A stretch of 10,531 bases of DNA from Candidatus Thorarchaeota archaeon SMTZ1-83 (lineage in GTDB: Archaea > Asgardarchaeota > Thorarchaeia > Thorarchaeales > Thorarchaeaceae): NCBI GenBank assembly GCA_001563325.1, contig LRSK01000075.1:1-10531 (forward strand), written 5' to 3'. The position numbers and the translations under genes are program-made. Positions 1 to 7,558 of this stretch are shown here, in pieces. Within the stretch, counting starts at the first letter, position 1; each line of letters begins with the position of its first letter. The notes under the pieces are model-generated. The model saw nothing but the letters and a program-made list of their open reading frames with translations. It ran no database searches and was not told where the DNA came from.

Positions 1-1
1 A

Positions 2-877
2 ATCCGGAGTGTTGGACAGCCTATCGTCTTCGGAGAGATTCCTGGAGTGATTGCACATGTTGGTTGTGCCAACTATCCTGGCGGAGGTGCTGCTATCCAT
101 GATATGGCTGAGGAGTTCGCCAAACGAAGGTATATCATAGTGACTTCAGGATGTGCAGCAATATCAGCCGGTCATGTAAGAGATGAAAACGGGCAATCAA
201 TCTATGAGAGACGTGGCGGTGAATTCGATGCAGGCTGCGTTCTCAATGTTGGTTCATGTGTATCCAACCCCCACATAGCTGGCGCTGCGATTAAAATCGC
301 CGCGATTTTTGCCAAGAGAAATCTACGCGGGAACTATGCTAAAATTGCCGACTACATTCACAATCGTGTCGGCGCTGTAGGTATCTCTTGGGGCGCAATG
401 TCGCAGAAGGCTGCATCAATTGCAGCAGGTTTCTGGCGACTCGGAGTTCCCGTTATTGTTGGACCTCATGGCTCCAAGTACCGAAGAATGTTGCTTGGAA
501 AGGCTGAGGACGAACGAGCTTGGACTGTCTATGATGCACGTACTGGAGAACGTGTAGTGACTGCTCCTGGTCCTGAACACCTATTCTATGCAGCTGAAAC
601 TGTTGCAGAAGCCAATGTGATGACAGCAAAGCTGTGTATTAGGCCAAATGATACAGGTAAGGGGCGTTCCATCAAACTGAGCCACTACATTGACATCCAC
701 GAGAATTCGTATGGCTTCTTCCCTGAGGATGTTTGGAAATATATTCGTCGTGAATCGGATATTCCAATCACATTGAAGGACAAGATTTTGGCTCAAATGA
801 AGGAGAATAAGTGGAAGGAAAGAACAATCCCAGACCCAACGCTTCTCAAGGAGCTAGTCATGGGAGGTGGTACCTGA
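2..877 (+). CDS. cdhA: CODH/ACS complex alpha subunit (carbon monoxide dehydrogenase), C-terminal part
   Basis: This is the 3' third of the nickel-iron CO dehydrogenase subunit, which interconverts CO2 and CO at the C-cluster and passes CO to the acetyl-CoA synthase subunit. The frame is open from base 2, so the gene starts upstream of the window; about 291 residues are visible, against roughly 800 in archaeal relatives. Cysteine motifs of the kind that bind the C-cluster are seen: GCANY (Cys codon 65-67), SGCAA (152-154) and VGSCV (257-259), with another Cys at 236-238. The GISWGAMSQKA and VIVGPHG segments and the C-terminal LCIRPND...HYIDIHE stretch are typical of archaeal CdhA. The stop codon TGA (875-877) overlaps the ATG of cdhB by one base, which suggests coupled translation. 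The family call is firm; exact ligand assignment would need an alignment. Confidence 0.96.
   Translation: MRSVGQPIVFGEIPGVIAHVGCANYPGGGAAIHDMAEEFAKRRYIIVTSGCAAISAGHVRDENGQSIYERRGGEFDAGCVLNVGSCVSNPHIAGAAIKIAAIFAKRNLRGNYAKIADYIHNRVGAVGISWGAMSQKAASIAAGFWRLGVPVIVGPHGSKYRRMLLGKAEDERAWTVYDARTGERVVTAPGPEHLFYAAETVAEANVMTAKLCIRPNDTGKGRSIKLSHYIDIHENSYGFFPEDVWKYIRRESDIPITLKDKILAQMKENKWKERTIPDPTLLKELVMGGGT
862..869 (+). promoter_or_regulatory. Ribosome binding site deciding the cdhB start
   Basis: GGGAGGTG lies inside the end of cdhA, seven bases before the ATG at 877. It supports 877 as the cdhB start over an earlier in-frame ATG at 811, which would add 22 residues overlapping cdhA with no family resemblance. 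Confidence 0.7.
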
Positions 878-1425
878 TGGTGATGAGACCAGTACCCTGG
901 CAGACAGGAGAGATCTGCGGCCCTGATAGTGCAAAGTCACTCAACAAGGCCACCCAGCTCAAAAGAGACTTCACGAAAGCAAAGAGCCCGCTATTGATTG
1001 TGGGCTCGGATGCAGTTGGCATGACGCATGGGAAGGGTGACATGATTGACTATGCAATAGCCCTTTCAGAGGCTGGTAAGATACCTGTTGTTGCAACTGG
1101 AGGAGCAATCAAGGCTTTTATTGAGAAGGGCTTTGAGGGAGCAAAATCAATGGGGGCAATGGAATTAGCAAATTACCTTCAGGATGAATCGTGGAAGGGT
1201 CCTCATGGAAAGGGACCTCACGATCTAATTCTGGTTTATGGTATCCCATACTATATGCAGTGGACGCTGCTATCTGCAGTCATGAACTTTGGGACTCATC
1301 TGAGAACGATTTCCCTGGGGCGCTATTATCAACCACATGCAGATTGGTCATTCCCGAACATGAAGGAGAAGCAGTGGCACGAGATTCTGGATGAAATTCT
1401 GGAGTCTTTAGGAGGAGGTAAGTAG
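877..1425 (+). CDS. cdhB: CODH/ACS complex epsilon subunit
   Basis: This is the small epsilon subunit, which in archaea binds tightly to CdhA to form the alpha2-epsilon2 CO dehydrogenase component; a role in electron transfer to or from FAD has been proposed for the family. The chosen start gives 182 residues, close to the family's usual 170 or so. The N-terminal segment (MVMRPVPWQTGEICGPD) is followed by a Rossmann-like core that begins with the strand-loop SPLLIVGSDAVG near residues 37-48, then IPVVATGGA and DLILVYGIPYYMQW, and ends with an acidic helix. The start is set by the Shine-Dalgarno site at 862-869 and the one-base overlap with the cdhA stop. An in-frame ATG at 883 would shorten the protein by only two residues. 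The gene lies one base before cdhC. Confidence 0.93.
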   Translation: MVMRPVPWQTGEICGPDSAKSLNKATQLKRDFTKAKSPLLIVGSDAVGMTHGKGDMIDYAIALSEAGKIPVVATGGAIKAFIEKGFEGAKSMGAMELANYLQDESWKGPHGKGPHDLILVYGIPYYMQWTLLSAVMNFGTHLRTISLGRYYQPHADWSFPNMKEKQWHEILDEILESLGGGK

Positions 1426-1426
1426 C

Positions 1427-2836
1427 ATGTCATTTGAAGACATACCAGTAGATGTAGGCGTAGTATACGAAGGTGAGCGAGTCCGAGGAAAGGACATGTT
1501 CGTAGAACTGGGCGGTCCAAAGATGGAACAGAAATTCGAGCTCGCTCTGGCACGAGAAATGAGTGACATCGAGGATGAGACGGTCAATGTTATCGGGCCA
1601 GACTTGAAGGACATGGAGGAAGGAAGCTATCATCCTTTTGGCATCTTAGTGGAAGTCGCAGGTAAGGAAATAGAACCCGATCTTGAAGGCGTCATTGAAA
1701 GACGAATTCACGAGTATGTGAACTTCGTTGAAGGCATGATGCATCTGAACCAGCGGTACGACATCTGGATTCGACTCAACAAGAGGTCTTTCGAGAAGGG
1801 ATTCAATACTCTGGAGTATCTTGGTAAGGTCCTAATTCGGCTCTTCAAGAGTGAGATGAACATAATCGAGAAGATACAGGTGACATTCTTCACAGACGCT
1901 GAGAAGATAGCCGAACGCTATGATGAGGCCATCAACAGATACAACGAGAGAGATGCTCGTGCAAGAGGACTCAGTGATCCAGATGTAGACACTTTCTACG
2001 GATGCTCATTGTGTCAGTCTTTCGCTCCAACACACATCTGTGTGATTACACCGCAGAGATATGCAAACTGTGGAGCAATCAGTTGGTTTGATGGTCGTGC
2101 AGCGGCAAGAGTTGACCCTAAAGGACCCCTCTATGCAATCCAGAAAGGTGACACGATAGACGAGTTTTCTGGTCAGTACACAGGTGTGAATCAGATATCT
2201 ACGGAGAAATCATTGGGAAAGGTCACACAGGTGGCTCTATACAGTGCCTTTGACAAACCTCACACAAGTTGCGGCTGCTTCGAAGCTATCGCTTTCGTAA
2301 TTCCTGAGGTAGACGGTCTTGGAGTGGTTCACAGGGACTTCAAGGGAGAAACAGTAAATGGACTGCCCTTCTCAAGCATGGCAGATTCAACAGCAGGTGG
2401 CAGACAGGTGCCAGGATTCCATGGGCTCTCAATCGAGTACATGCGTTCACCTCGTTTCCTTCAGGTTGACGGTGGCTATAATAGAATCGTCTGGATGCCT
2501 GACTCAGTGAAACAACGAATTTACGAGTTCATGCCTGAGGACGTCCGGGACAAGATTCCTACAGAGAAAGATGTTATGACCATTACCAATCTCAAAAACT
2601 ACCTCAAGGATAAAAACCATCCAATCGTAGAGCGTTGGGTGGAGATTGAGGAGGAAGAAATGGCTCTGGCTGAAGTTTCCGACACTGGTGACTATGTTGC
2701 AGTGCCAGGTGAGTTTACTGCCATGGTGGGCGGCGTAGGCGGAGGTCTTGAAATCATCTTCAAGAATGCCAAAATCTATGCTGAGAAGGTCATCATCAGA
2801 AAGACGGGCACAGGGAAGGGTGGAAAGAAGAAATGA
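1427..2836 (+). CDS. cdhC: CODH/ACS complex beta subunit (acetyl-CoA synthase)
   Basis: This subunit joins CO, a methyl group from the corrinoid protein and CoA into acetyl-CoA, or does the reverse, at the A-cluster. At 469 residues it is the short archaeal form that lacks the CODH-binding N-terminal domain of bacterial AcsB. The A-cluster cysteines are visible: Cys193, Cys196, Cys205 and Cys215 for the [4Fe-4S] cube and Cys282-Gly283-Cys284 for the distal nickel. The spacings (3, 9, 10, then 67 to CGC) equal those I recall for Moorella AcsB (506, 509, 518, 528, 595-597). The C-terminus has a glycine-rich GGVGGGLEI segment and a basic Gly/Lys tail. A strong Shine-Dalgarno site, GGAGGAGGT (1411-1419), lies seven bases before the ATG. 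The end overlaps cdhD by four bases (ATGA). Confidence 0.97.
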   Translation: MSFEDIPVDVGVVYEGERVRGKDMFVELGGPKMEQKFELALAREMSDIEDETVNVIGPDLKDMEEGSYHPFGILVEVAGKEIEPDLEGVIERRIHEYVNFVEGMMHLNQRYDIWIRLNKRSFEKGFNTLEYLGKVLIRLFKSEMNIIEKIQVTFFTDAEKIAERYDEAINRYNERDARARGLSDPDVDTFYGCSLCQSFAPTHICVITPQRYANCGAISWFDGRAAARVDPKGPLYAIQKGDTIDEFSGQYTGVNQISTEKSLGKVTQVALYSAFDKPHTSCGCFEAIAFVIPEVDGLGVVHRDFKGETVNGLPFSSMADSTAGGRQVPGFHGLSIEYMRSPRFLQVDGGYNRIVWMPDSVKQRIYEFMPEDVRDKIPTEKDVMTITNLKNYLKDKNHPIVERWVEIEEEEMALAEVSDTGDYVAVPGEFTAMVGGVGGGLEIIFKNAKIYAEKVIIRKTGTGKGGKKK

Positions 2837-4026
2837 CGTCCAATGAGGAAGGAAGAGGACAGTCGTTAGACGACATCTTCGGTGATTTCGCCGAGTTGGA
2901 GCTAGAGAATGTCACTATACAAGTAGACGAACTCAAGCTCGCTCTCCGTCCCATGGTCCAACAGTTAGCTCAGGCTGCAGCTAAGGCTGCAATTGAGATG
3001 CCGAAGTCCCTCATTCCTGCACAGCTCAAGGCTCCTCTTGGGGAGTATCCTGGTGTCATCCGGGAGATAACAATCGGAGCTACAAAGAAAGAGGGCGGAT
3101 CAAGAAGCAACACTGTGACCATTGGCGGTCATACTGCACCCGCGTGGGACCTATTTCAATCACCACCGAAAAACCCCCCGGTCATCGCAGCTGATGTTTT
3201 TGATATGCCAATTCCACTAGCAAAGGCAGTGAAGACACACTACAGGGAAGTCCTTGAGGACCCCGCGGAGTGGGCGAAGCTCTGTGTGGACAAGTTTGGA
3301 GCTGATGTCATTACAATACACCTCATTAGCACTGATCGCCAACTAGGAGATACATCACCTGCAGCAGCTGCCAAGACTATAGAAGAGGTTCTACAGGCAG
3401 TTAAAGTTCCTATACTCATTGGATCTGCAGGAGACCCTGAGAAAGACGGCCCTGTTCTAGCAAAGGCTGCAGAGGTATGTGAAGGTGAACGTACCCTATT
3501 ATGCTCTGCTACGATTGATATCTACGAACCCATTGCTGTGGCAGCGAAAGAACATGACCAGATTGTCTTATCTTGGACCTCGCTCGATATCAACGATCAG
3601 AAGGAACTGAATCGAAGGCTTATCGAATGGGTAACACCTGATCAGATAGTCATTGATCCTACAACTGCTGCTCTGGGATATGGTCTTGAGTATGCTTTCA
3701 CTATGATGCAGAGAATGCGTCTGGCTGGGCTTTTAGGCGACAGCGAGCTCCAATATCCAATTAGCTCCGGTACGACAAATGCTTGGGCTGCTCGAGAGGC
3801 GTGGCTTAAGGCTCCTGAATTGGGGCCAAGAGAACTTCGCGGACCGATTTGGGAGAGTGTTACAGCCTTGTCACTTCTGCTGGCAGGGAATGACCTCTTC
3901 ATGATGATGCATCCTGCGGCGATGAAGACAGTCCATGATCTTATCGAGTGGCTACGAGAGAGGCGACCGATACCAGTCGAGGAATACGCTGACTGGACAA
4001 CGATTGATATACCGGAGGGGGCCTAA
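2833..4026 (+). CDS. cdhD: CODH/ACS complex delta subunit (corrinoid iron-sulfur protein small subunit)
   Basis: CdhD pairs with CdhE to form the corrinoid iron-sulfur protein that carries the methyl group between tetrahydro(methano/sarcina)pterin and acetyl-CoA synthase. The protein has 397 residues. An N-terminal helical segment (about 10-65) is followed by a beta region with the family-like signature TVTIGGHTAPAWDLF (about 94-108), then PPVIAADVFD and a TIM barrel whose strands include ADVITIHLIS, VPILIGSAGD, TLLCSATID and QIVIDPTT. No cysteine cluster is seen, as expected for the delta subunit. The ATG overlaps the cdhC stop as ATGA; a weak GGGTGGA site lies upstream. The stop directly abuts the cdhE start. 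Confusion with CdhE is unlikely because the N-terminal Fe-S domain is absent. Confidence 0.94.
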   Translation: MTSNEEGRGQSLDDIFGDFAELELENVTIQVDELKLALRPMVQQLAQAAAKAAIEMPKSLIPAQLKAPLGEYPGVIREITIGATKKEGGSRSNTVTIGGHTAPAWDLFQSPPKNPPVIAADVFDMPIPLAKAVKTHYREVLEDPAEWAKLCVDKFGADVITIHLISTDRQLGDTSPAAAAKTIEEVLQAVKVPILIGSAGDPEKDGPVLAKAAEVCEGERTLLCSATIDIYEPIAVAAKEHDQIVLSWTSLDINDQKELNRRLIEWVTPDQIVIDPTTAALGYGLEYAFTMMQRMRLAGLLGDSELQYPISSGTTNAWAAREAWLKAPELGPRELRGPIWESVTALSLLLAGNDLFMMMHPAAMKTVHDLIEWLRERRPIPVEEYADWTTIDIPEGA

Positions 4027-5442
4027 ATGGGCAAACTACCAGGTCCATTGGACATCTATCCTCTCCTGCCTGGCACAAACTGCGAGGAGTGCGGAGAGGC
4101 CAACTGCATGGCTTTTGCGACTAAGCTTGCTGAATATACGGTGAAGCTTACTGCATGTGCTCCTCTCTACAGAGAGGCTAAGTATGTCAAAAAGCTGATC
4201 AATCTAGAGGATCTTATTCGCCCTCCAGTTAGAGAAGTTGTAATTGGAACAGGCGAAAAGGCTGCTTCAATCGGTGGCAAATTGGTCTTGTACAGACACG
4301 ACTTGAGATACTCAAATCCCATAGCCTTCTTTGTCGATGTAGCTGACACACTTGAGGGCGACGCCCTCTCCCAGAGAGTCAAGGCTATTGAAGACTGGAC
4401 GTACATGTATATTGGTCAGAATCTTCGGTTAGATGGGATAGCACTACGAGGTGTATCACAAGACCCGCAGACTTTTGCAAAAGCTGCAAAGAAGCTGTCT
4501 AGTCTCACTGACTGGCCAATTATCCTATGCTCGCTAAATCCTGAGATGTTGGCTGCAGCAGCTAAAGCTATCGCTGATAAGCGTCCATTGCTCTATGCAG
4601 CGACGCTGGATACATGGTCAGATGCCGGAGAGATTGCAGTCAAACACAATCTCCCCTTGGTGGCCTATGCACCAAGCGGATTAGATAACCTTGCATCGCT
4701 TGTCAATACTTTGAGAGCCATGGGAGTAGAGGAACTTGTTCTCGACCCAGGCACAGCTTCAAGAACTGGTCTTGGTACCACTGTTGACAACTTTACGCAG
4801 CTAAGGAGGGCTGCTACAATAGGGGAGAACGAATTAGTTGGTTATCCACTTCTTGCGACTCCAATCTCAGTATGGGCGGACCATAAGGAAGGCGCTGCAC
4901 CAGAACTAACCAAATGGGACGAAGTCCTCACTGCTGCCTCAATGATAGTCCGATACTCTGATGCAGTCGTTGTTCATAGCTTGGACATGTGGACCAATCT
5001 ACCACTCACCTTTCTACGAAGCAACCTCTACACTGATCCAGTAAAGCCTGTAGCTGTTGAGGCCGGACTACAAGAATTCGGTGATGTTGATGCAGACTCT
5101 CCAGTGATGTATACAACAAACTTCGCACTCACTTACTTCACTGTAGAGAGCGACATCAAGCAGGCTGGTGTTAATGCCTATCTCTTGGTTGTTGATACAG
5201 AGGGAATGAGTGTCCAATCAGCAGTTGCAGGCAGAAGACTGACTGCAGAGAAAGTTGCTGAAGCTCTGGAGGAATACAAGGTGTCCGAAAAGGTCAAACA
5301 CAAGATTCTCATCAGTCCAGGAATGGCTGCGAGAATCAGTGGTGAGACCGAAGAAGTATCTGGATGGGCTGTTAAGGTTGGTCCTCAAGACTCCAGTGGA
5401 ATACCCAAGTATCTCCAGATGGGTAAATGGAACGAAGAATGA
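4027..5442 (+). CDS. cdhE: CODH/ACS complex gamma subunit (corrinoid iron-sulfur protein large subunit)
   Basis: CdhE holds the corrinoid cofactor and the low-potential [4Fe-4S] cluster that reactivates it. The 471-residue protein shows the standard three parts. The N-terminal Fe-S domain has Cys19, Cys22, Cys27 and Cys44 (C-X2-C-X4-C-X16-C). A TIM barrel runs over about residues 65-320. The C-terminal cobalamin-binding Rossmann-like domain has DTEGMSVQSA (390-399), PGMAARISGE (from 431) and VGPQDSSGIP (451-460), all characteristic of the family. Length fits archaeal CdhE. It starts on the base after the cdhD stop, with GGAGGGG (4015-4021) as ribosome binding site. It is the last gene of the tightly packed cdh set; cooC follows after a 63-bp gap. 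Confidence 0.96.
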   Translation: MGKLPGPLDIYPLLPGTNCEECGEANCMAFATKLAEYTVKLTACAPLYREAKYVKKLINLEDLIRPPVREVVIGTGEKAASIGGKLVLYRHDLRYSNPIAFFVDVADTLEGDALSQRVKAIEDWTYMYIGQNLRLDGIALRGVSQDPQTFAKAAKKLSSLTDWPIILCSLNPEMLAAAAKAIADKRPLLYAATLDTWSDAGEIAVKHNLPLVAYAPSGLDNLASLVNTLRAMGVEELVLDPGTASRTGLGTTVDNFTQLRRAATIGENELVGYPLLATPISVWADHKEGAAPELTKWDEVLTAASMIVRYSDAVVVHSLDMWTNLPLTFLRSNLYTDPVKPVAVEAGLQEFGDVDADSPVMYTTNFALTYFTVESDIKQAGVNAYLLVVDTEGMSVQSAVAGRRLTAEKVAEALEEYKVSEKVKHKILISPGMAARISGETEEVSGWAVKVGPQDSSGIPKYLQMGKWNEE

Positions 5443-5464
5443 GAGCCCATACCTAAACGGTCTT

Positions 5465-5481
5465 AGGGGCTAAGTGCCCCT
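5465..5481 (+). other. Perfect hairpin between cdhE and cooC
   Basis: AGGGGC (5465-5470) and GCCCCT (5476-5481) form a perfect 6-bp GC-rich stem with a 5-base loop, followed by the T/A-rich GCTTTATTATT. It sits in the only sizeable gap of the operon. It may attenuate transcription or define an mRNA end between cdhE and cooC, or be an RNA processing site. Archaeal termination relies mainly on T tracts, so a terminator role is only possible. Confidence 0.4.
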
Positions 5482-5505
5482 GCTTTATTATTGGGAGTAA
5501 GAAGA

Positions 5506-6309
5506 ATGAAAGAACGTTTAGTGATTTCCGTGTCTGGAAAAGGTGGTGTGGGCAAGACCACTACCTCCGGACTTCTCTCCAGAATCATCGTAGAGCAGAC
5601 CCAAAGGTCACTGCTCTTAGTTGATGCAGATCCAGTCATGAATCTTCCACGAGCTATGGGAGTTGATGTTCCAGCATCGGTAGGAGAGATAGCTACTCGG
5701 ATGAGAAAGAGCATTGATGACGGTACACTTCCTGCATCTGCTGCGAAACAAGACATTCTGGAAGGAGAAATCTTTGAAGCACTCATAGAGGGGGACCGTT
5801 TTGATTTCTTAGCCATGGGTCGTACAGAGGGTGAAGGTTGCTACTGCTATGTCAACAGAATACTAACACAGATTCTCGACACACTCACGCTGAATTATGA
5901 GATTACCCTTCTTGATATGAGTGCAGGTCTCGAGCATTTTAGTAGACGCACTAACAGGAATGTAGACATTCTCATCATTGTGATTGATTCTTCGAGAGCC
6001 TCCTTTGAAGCAGCCTTGCGAATCAGAGACCTCGCTAAAGAGGTGCATATCGACTTCAAGAAGCTGGTAGTGATCGGCAATGGTATACCCGCAAACCTTG
6101 TTAATGCGGTTTCGAAAGGACTCGAAGAGAATGACCTCTTTCTTGCTGGAATGATTCCAAATGATGATGAGATTGCGAAGCTGAACTACATGGGAAAGCC
6201 AGTTTTCGATTTGCCTCATGATTCACCTGCACTAAAAGCAGTTGAAGATATTGCTGAGAAGCTTGGTCTTCTAAGTGAAGTTACACTGTTGAAGCTATTA
6301 GGCCAGTGA
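5506..6309 (+). CDS. cooC: CooC-type nickel-insertion ATPase (MinD/ParA-like P-loop protein)
   Basis: CooC proteins are dimeric ATPases that help load nickel into CO dehydrogenase. The 267-residue protein begins MKERLVISVSGKGGVGKTT, with the deviant Walker A lysine-rich P-loop at residues 11-18. LLLVDADP follows as the A' motif, and LLDMSAGLEHF as the switch II/Walker B region. A Cys-X-Cys pair at Cys112 and Cys114 matches in type, and by my recollection in number, the metal-binding pair at the dimer interface of Carboxydothermus CooC1; this sets it apart from MinD or NifH. The ATG at 5506 is preferred over an in-frame TTG at 5491 because GGGAG (5493-5497) lies eight bases before it. In Methanosarcina cooC sits between cdhC and cdhD; here it follows cdhE. 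Its end overlaps the oppositely oriented HEAT gene by 12 bases. Confidence 0.9.
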   Translation: MKERLVISVSGKGGVGKTTTSGLLSRIIVEQTQRSLLLVDADPVMNLPRAMGVDVPASVGEIATRMRKSIDDGTLPASAAKQDILEGEIFEALIEGDRFDFLAMGRTEGEGCYCYVNRILTQILDTLTLNYEITLLDMSAGLEHFSRRTNRNVDILIIVIDSSRASFEAALRIRDLAKEVHIDFKKLVVIGNGIPANLVNAVSKGLEENDLFLAGMIPNDDEIAKLNYMGKPVFDLPHDSPALKAVEDIAEKLGLLSEVTLLKLLGQ

Positions 6310-7422
6310 AATCTGTTCTTCAATATCCTGCATCTCAATCTGCAGTCGTTCAAAGAACTCGCTCGCTGCAATCTGATTCAATTCCGAATCGTCTGAAATC
6401 ACATCGATTCTTACCTTGGAGATTCCTTCACCGACCTTTCCAACTAAAGTGATTGTAACTGACAACCTAGCACCGCTGAATTTCCCTTTTCCGGTGCCCG
6501 CGATAACTCCCATCAGCATTTCGTCTTTCGTAATGGATTCCGTCCTAAGCGAATGAAGATGGTGCCTTTTGGCCAATTTCTTTACAATTCTGTAAAGCGT
6601 CTTTGCTTCTACTTCTACGACATGTTCACGGTTCCATGCACTCTTTCCTTTCTTCATTGCCTGAAATTCATCTGGTGTCATCTCAAATGGCTCGATTTGC
6701 GAATAGATTGATCTGATGAAGCAGCTGCCGGATTTTGCTGCAATCTTTTCACTACCTGACTTGATTGAGGATATATTCTGCATTTTCATCAATGGCGGCA
6801 CGAGACTATCTGCAGGATATGAGAGAATTGTAATTGTTACGTCTGATATGGTTTCATTCGTCTTATTGGCAATTGTGCTCTTGAACTCTAGTGAACTATC
6901 AGCTATTTGATAGCCATTTGTGACAATGACATCGTCACTTGTTCGAATTGGAGTAGTTTCCAGGATTTTATCTTCTTCGCTCAGCTTCTCAGGTATTAGA
7001 AGCCGATTTGTAACATCCTCGCCACGTTCTTGCAGCCAGTGCAGGGCATAGCTGATGACTTCTCTCACCATTTCATCATCGTCAGAGGTATGTGCCTCCA
7101 AAATCGGAATCGCTCTCTTGTCAGCTATTGAGGCAAATACTCCTACGGTCATGGCTCGAATGATTCCGCTCTCATCGTTAAGAGTGATATCTAGCGTGTC
7201 AAAGGAATCTGAGCCGAAGTCTCCCAATCTGCAGACTGCAAGTAGTCTGACGTCTTCAATACCAGTCATGGCCGCATCTTTGCATGCTTGAATTGAAGAA
7301 ATAGTGGATAATGCCTTTTGGAGCTTGTCCTCCCTGGGCTTGAATAATCTGCCCATTGCTCTCTTGAAGCTGCGTATCGGTTCGCTACTCGATGGGGTCA
7401 ATATCTCATCTTTTTCGGACAT
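6298..7422 (-). CDS. HEAT-repeat protein with adaptin/COPI-appendage-like C-terminus
   Basis: The 374-residue protein has no signal peptide or membrane segment. Residues 1-45 are polar and basic. Residues about 46-135 form two to three HEAT-like helical repeats (GIEDVRLLAVCRLGDFGSD, SGIIRAMTVGVFASIADKRA, DEMVREVISYALHWL). Residues about 160-243 read as alternating beta strands of an Ig-like sandwich (SSLEFKSTIANKTNETISDV and following). Residues about 245-362 read as a strand-helix-strand platform: EMTPDEF (247-253), AKTLYRIVKKL, MLMGVIAGTGKGKFSGARL and SKVRIDVISDD. The order solenoid, sandwich, platform is that of adaptins and gamma-COP, and short pieces resemble their appendages; this is my inference, while HEAT repeats are the safer call. 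GAGG lies six bases before the ATG on the minus strand. The gene is divergent from the WD40 gene and convergent with cooC. Confidence 0.8.
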   Translation of the reverse strand: MSEKDEILTPSSSEPIRSFKRAMGRLFKPREDKLQKALSTISSIQACKDAAMTGIEDVRLLAVCRLGDFGSDSFDTLDITLNDESGIIRAMTVGVFASIADKRAIPILEAHTSDDDEMVREVISYALHWLQERGEDVTNRLLIPEKLSEEDKILETTPIRTSDDVIVTNGYQIADSSLEFKSTIANKTNETISDVTITILSYPADSLVPPLMKMQNISSIKSGSEKIAAKSGSCFIRSIYSQIEPFEMTPDEFQAMKKGKSAWNREHVVEVEAKTLYRIVKKLAKRHHLHSLRTESITKDEMLMGVIAGTGKGKFSGARLSVTITLVGKVGEGISKVRIDVISDDSELNQIAASEFFERLQIEMQDIEEQISLA

Positions 7423-7448
7423 GCTAGGCCTCGCCCTTCATGGTCCTC

Positions 7449-7494
7449 TGAGCCTATCTTAATACTTATTGTGATGGCTCATATAATTGAGCCT
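7449..7494. promoter_or_regulatory. Divergent promoter with TGAGCC palindrome and extra copy
   Basis: The 127-bp divergent gap (7423-7549) contains a perfect inverted repeat, GGCTCA (7476-7481) / TGAGCC (7488-7493), around a 6-base TATAAT core. A further direct copy, TGAGCCT, lies at 7449-7455, 39 bases from the one at 7488-7494. The AT-rich core may act as a TATA element for the WD40 gene; TATTAAG on the minus strand (about 7459-7465) may serve the HEAT gene. The repeats look like an operator for a dimeric regulator, but no regulator is encoded nearby. Confidence 0.45.
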
Positions 7495-7558
7495 TTCATA
7501 ACATTTTTAGCAGGGCCCTAGGTCCGGGCAGTTAGAACCACCTCAAAGGGTGCATTGC

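Noticed and set aside
811..876. A longer cdhB from the ATG at 811
   Set aside because: The added residues overlap cdhA and do not resemble the family, while ATG 877 has a well-placed Shine-Dalgarno site and gives the usual length.
47..877. A GTG at 47 as the start of the first gene
   Set aside because: The frame is open and family-like back to base 2 (VGQPIVFGEIPG), so this is an internal valine of a truncated cdhA.
5463..5816. A 117-codon open frame on the minus strand across cooC
   Set aside because: It lies opposite a P-loop coding region, is serine-rich with no recognisable domain, and no ribosome binding site was noted.
7423..7440. A five-codon upstream frame (ATG AAG GGC GAG GCC TAG) just before the HEAT gene on the minus strand
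   Set aside because: It is too short to support, and a likely transcript would have little room for its own ribosome binding site; chance is sufficient.
7482..7487. TATAAT as a bacterial -10 box
   Set aside because: The gene content is archaeal and no matching -35 is seen; it is better treated as a TATA-like core within a palindrome.
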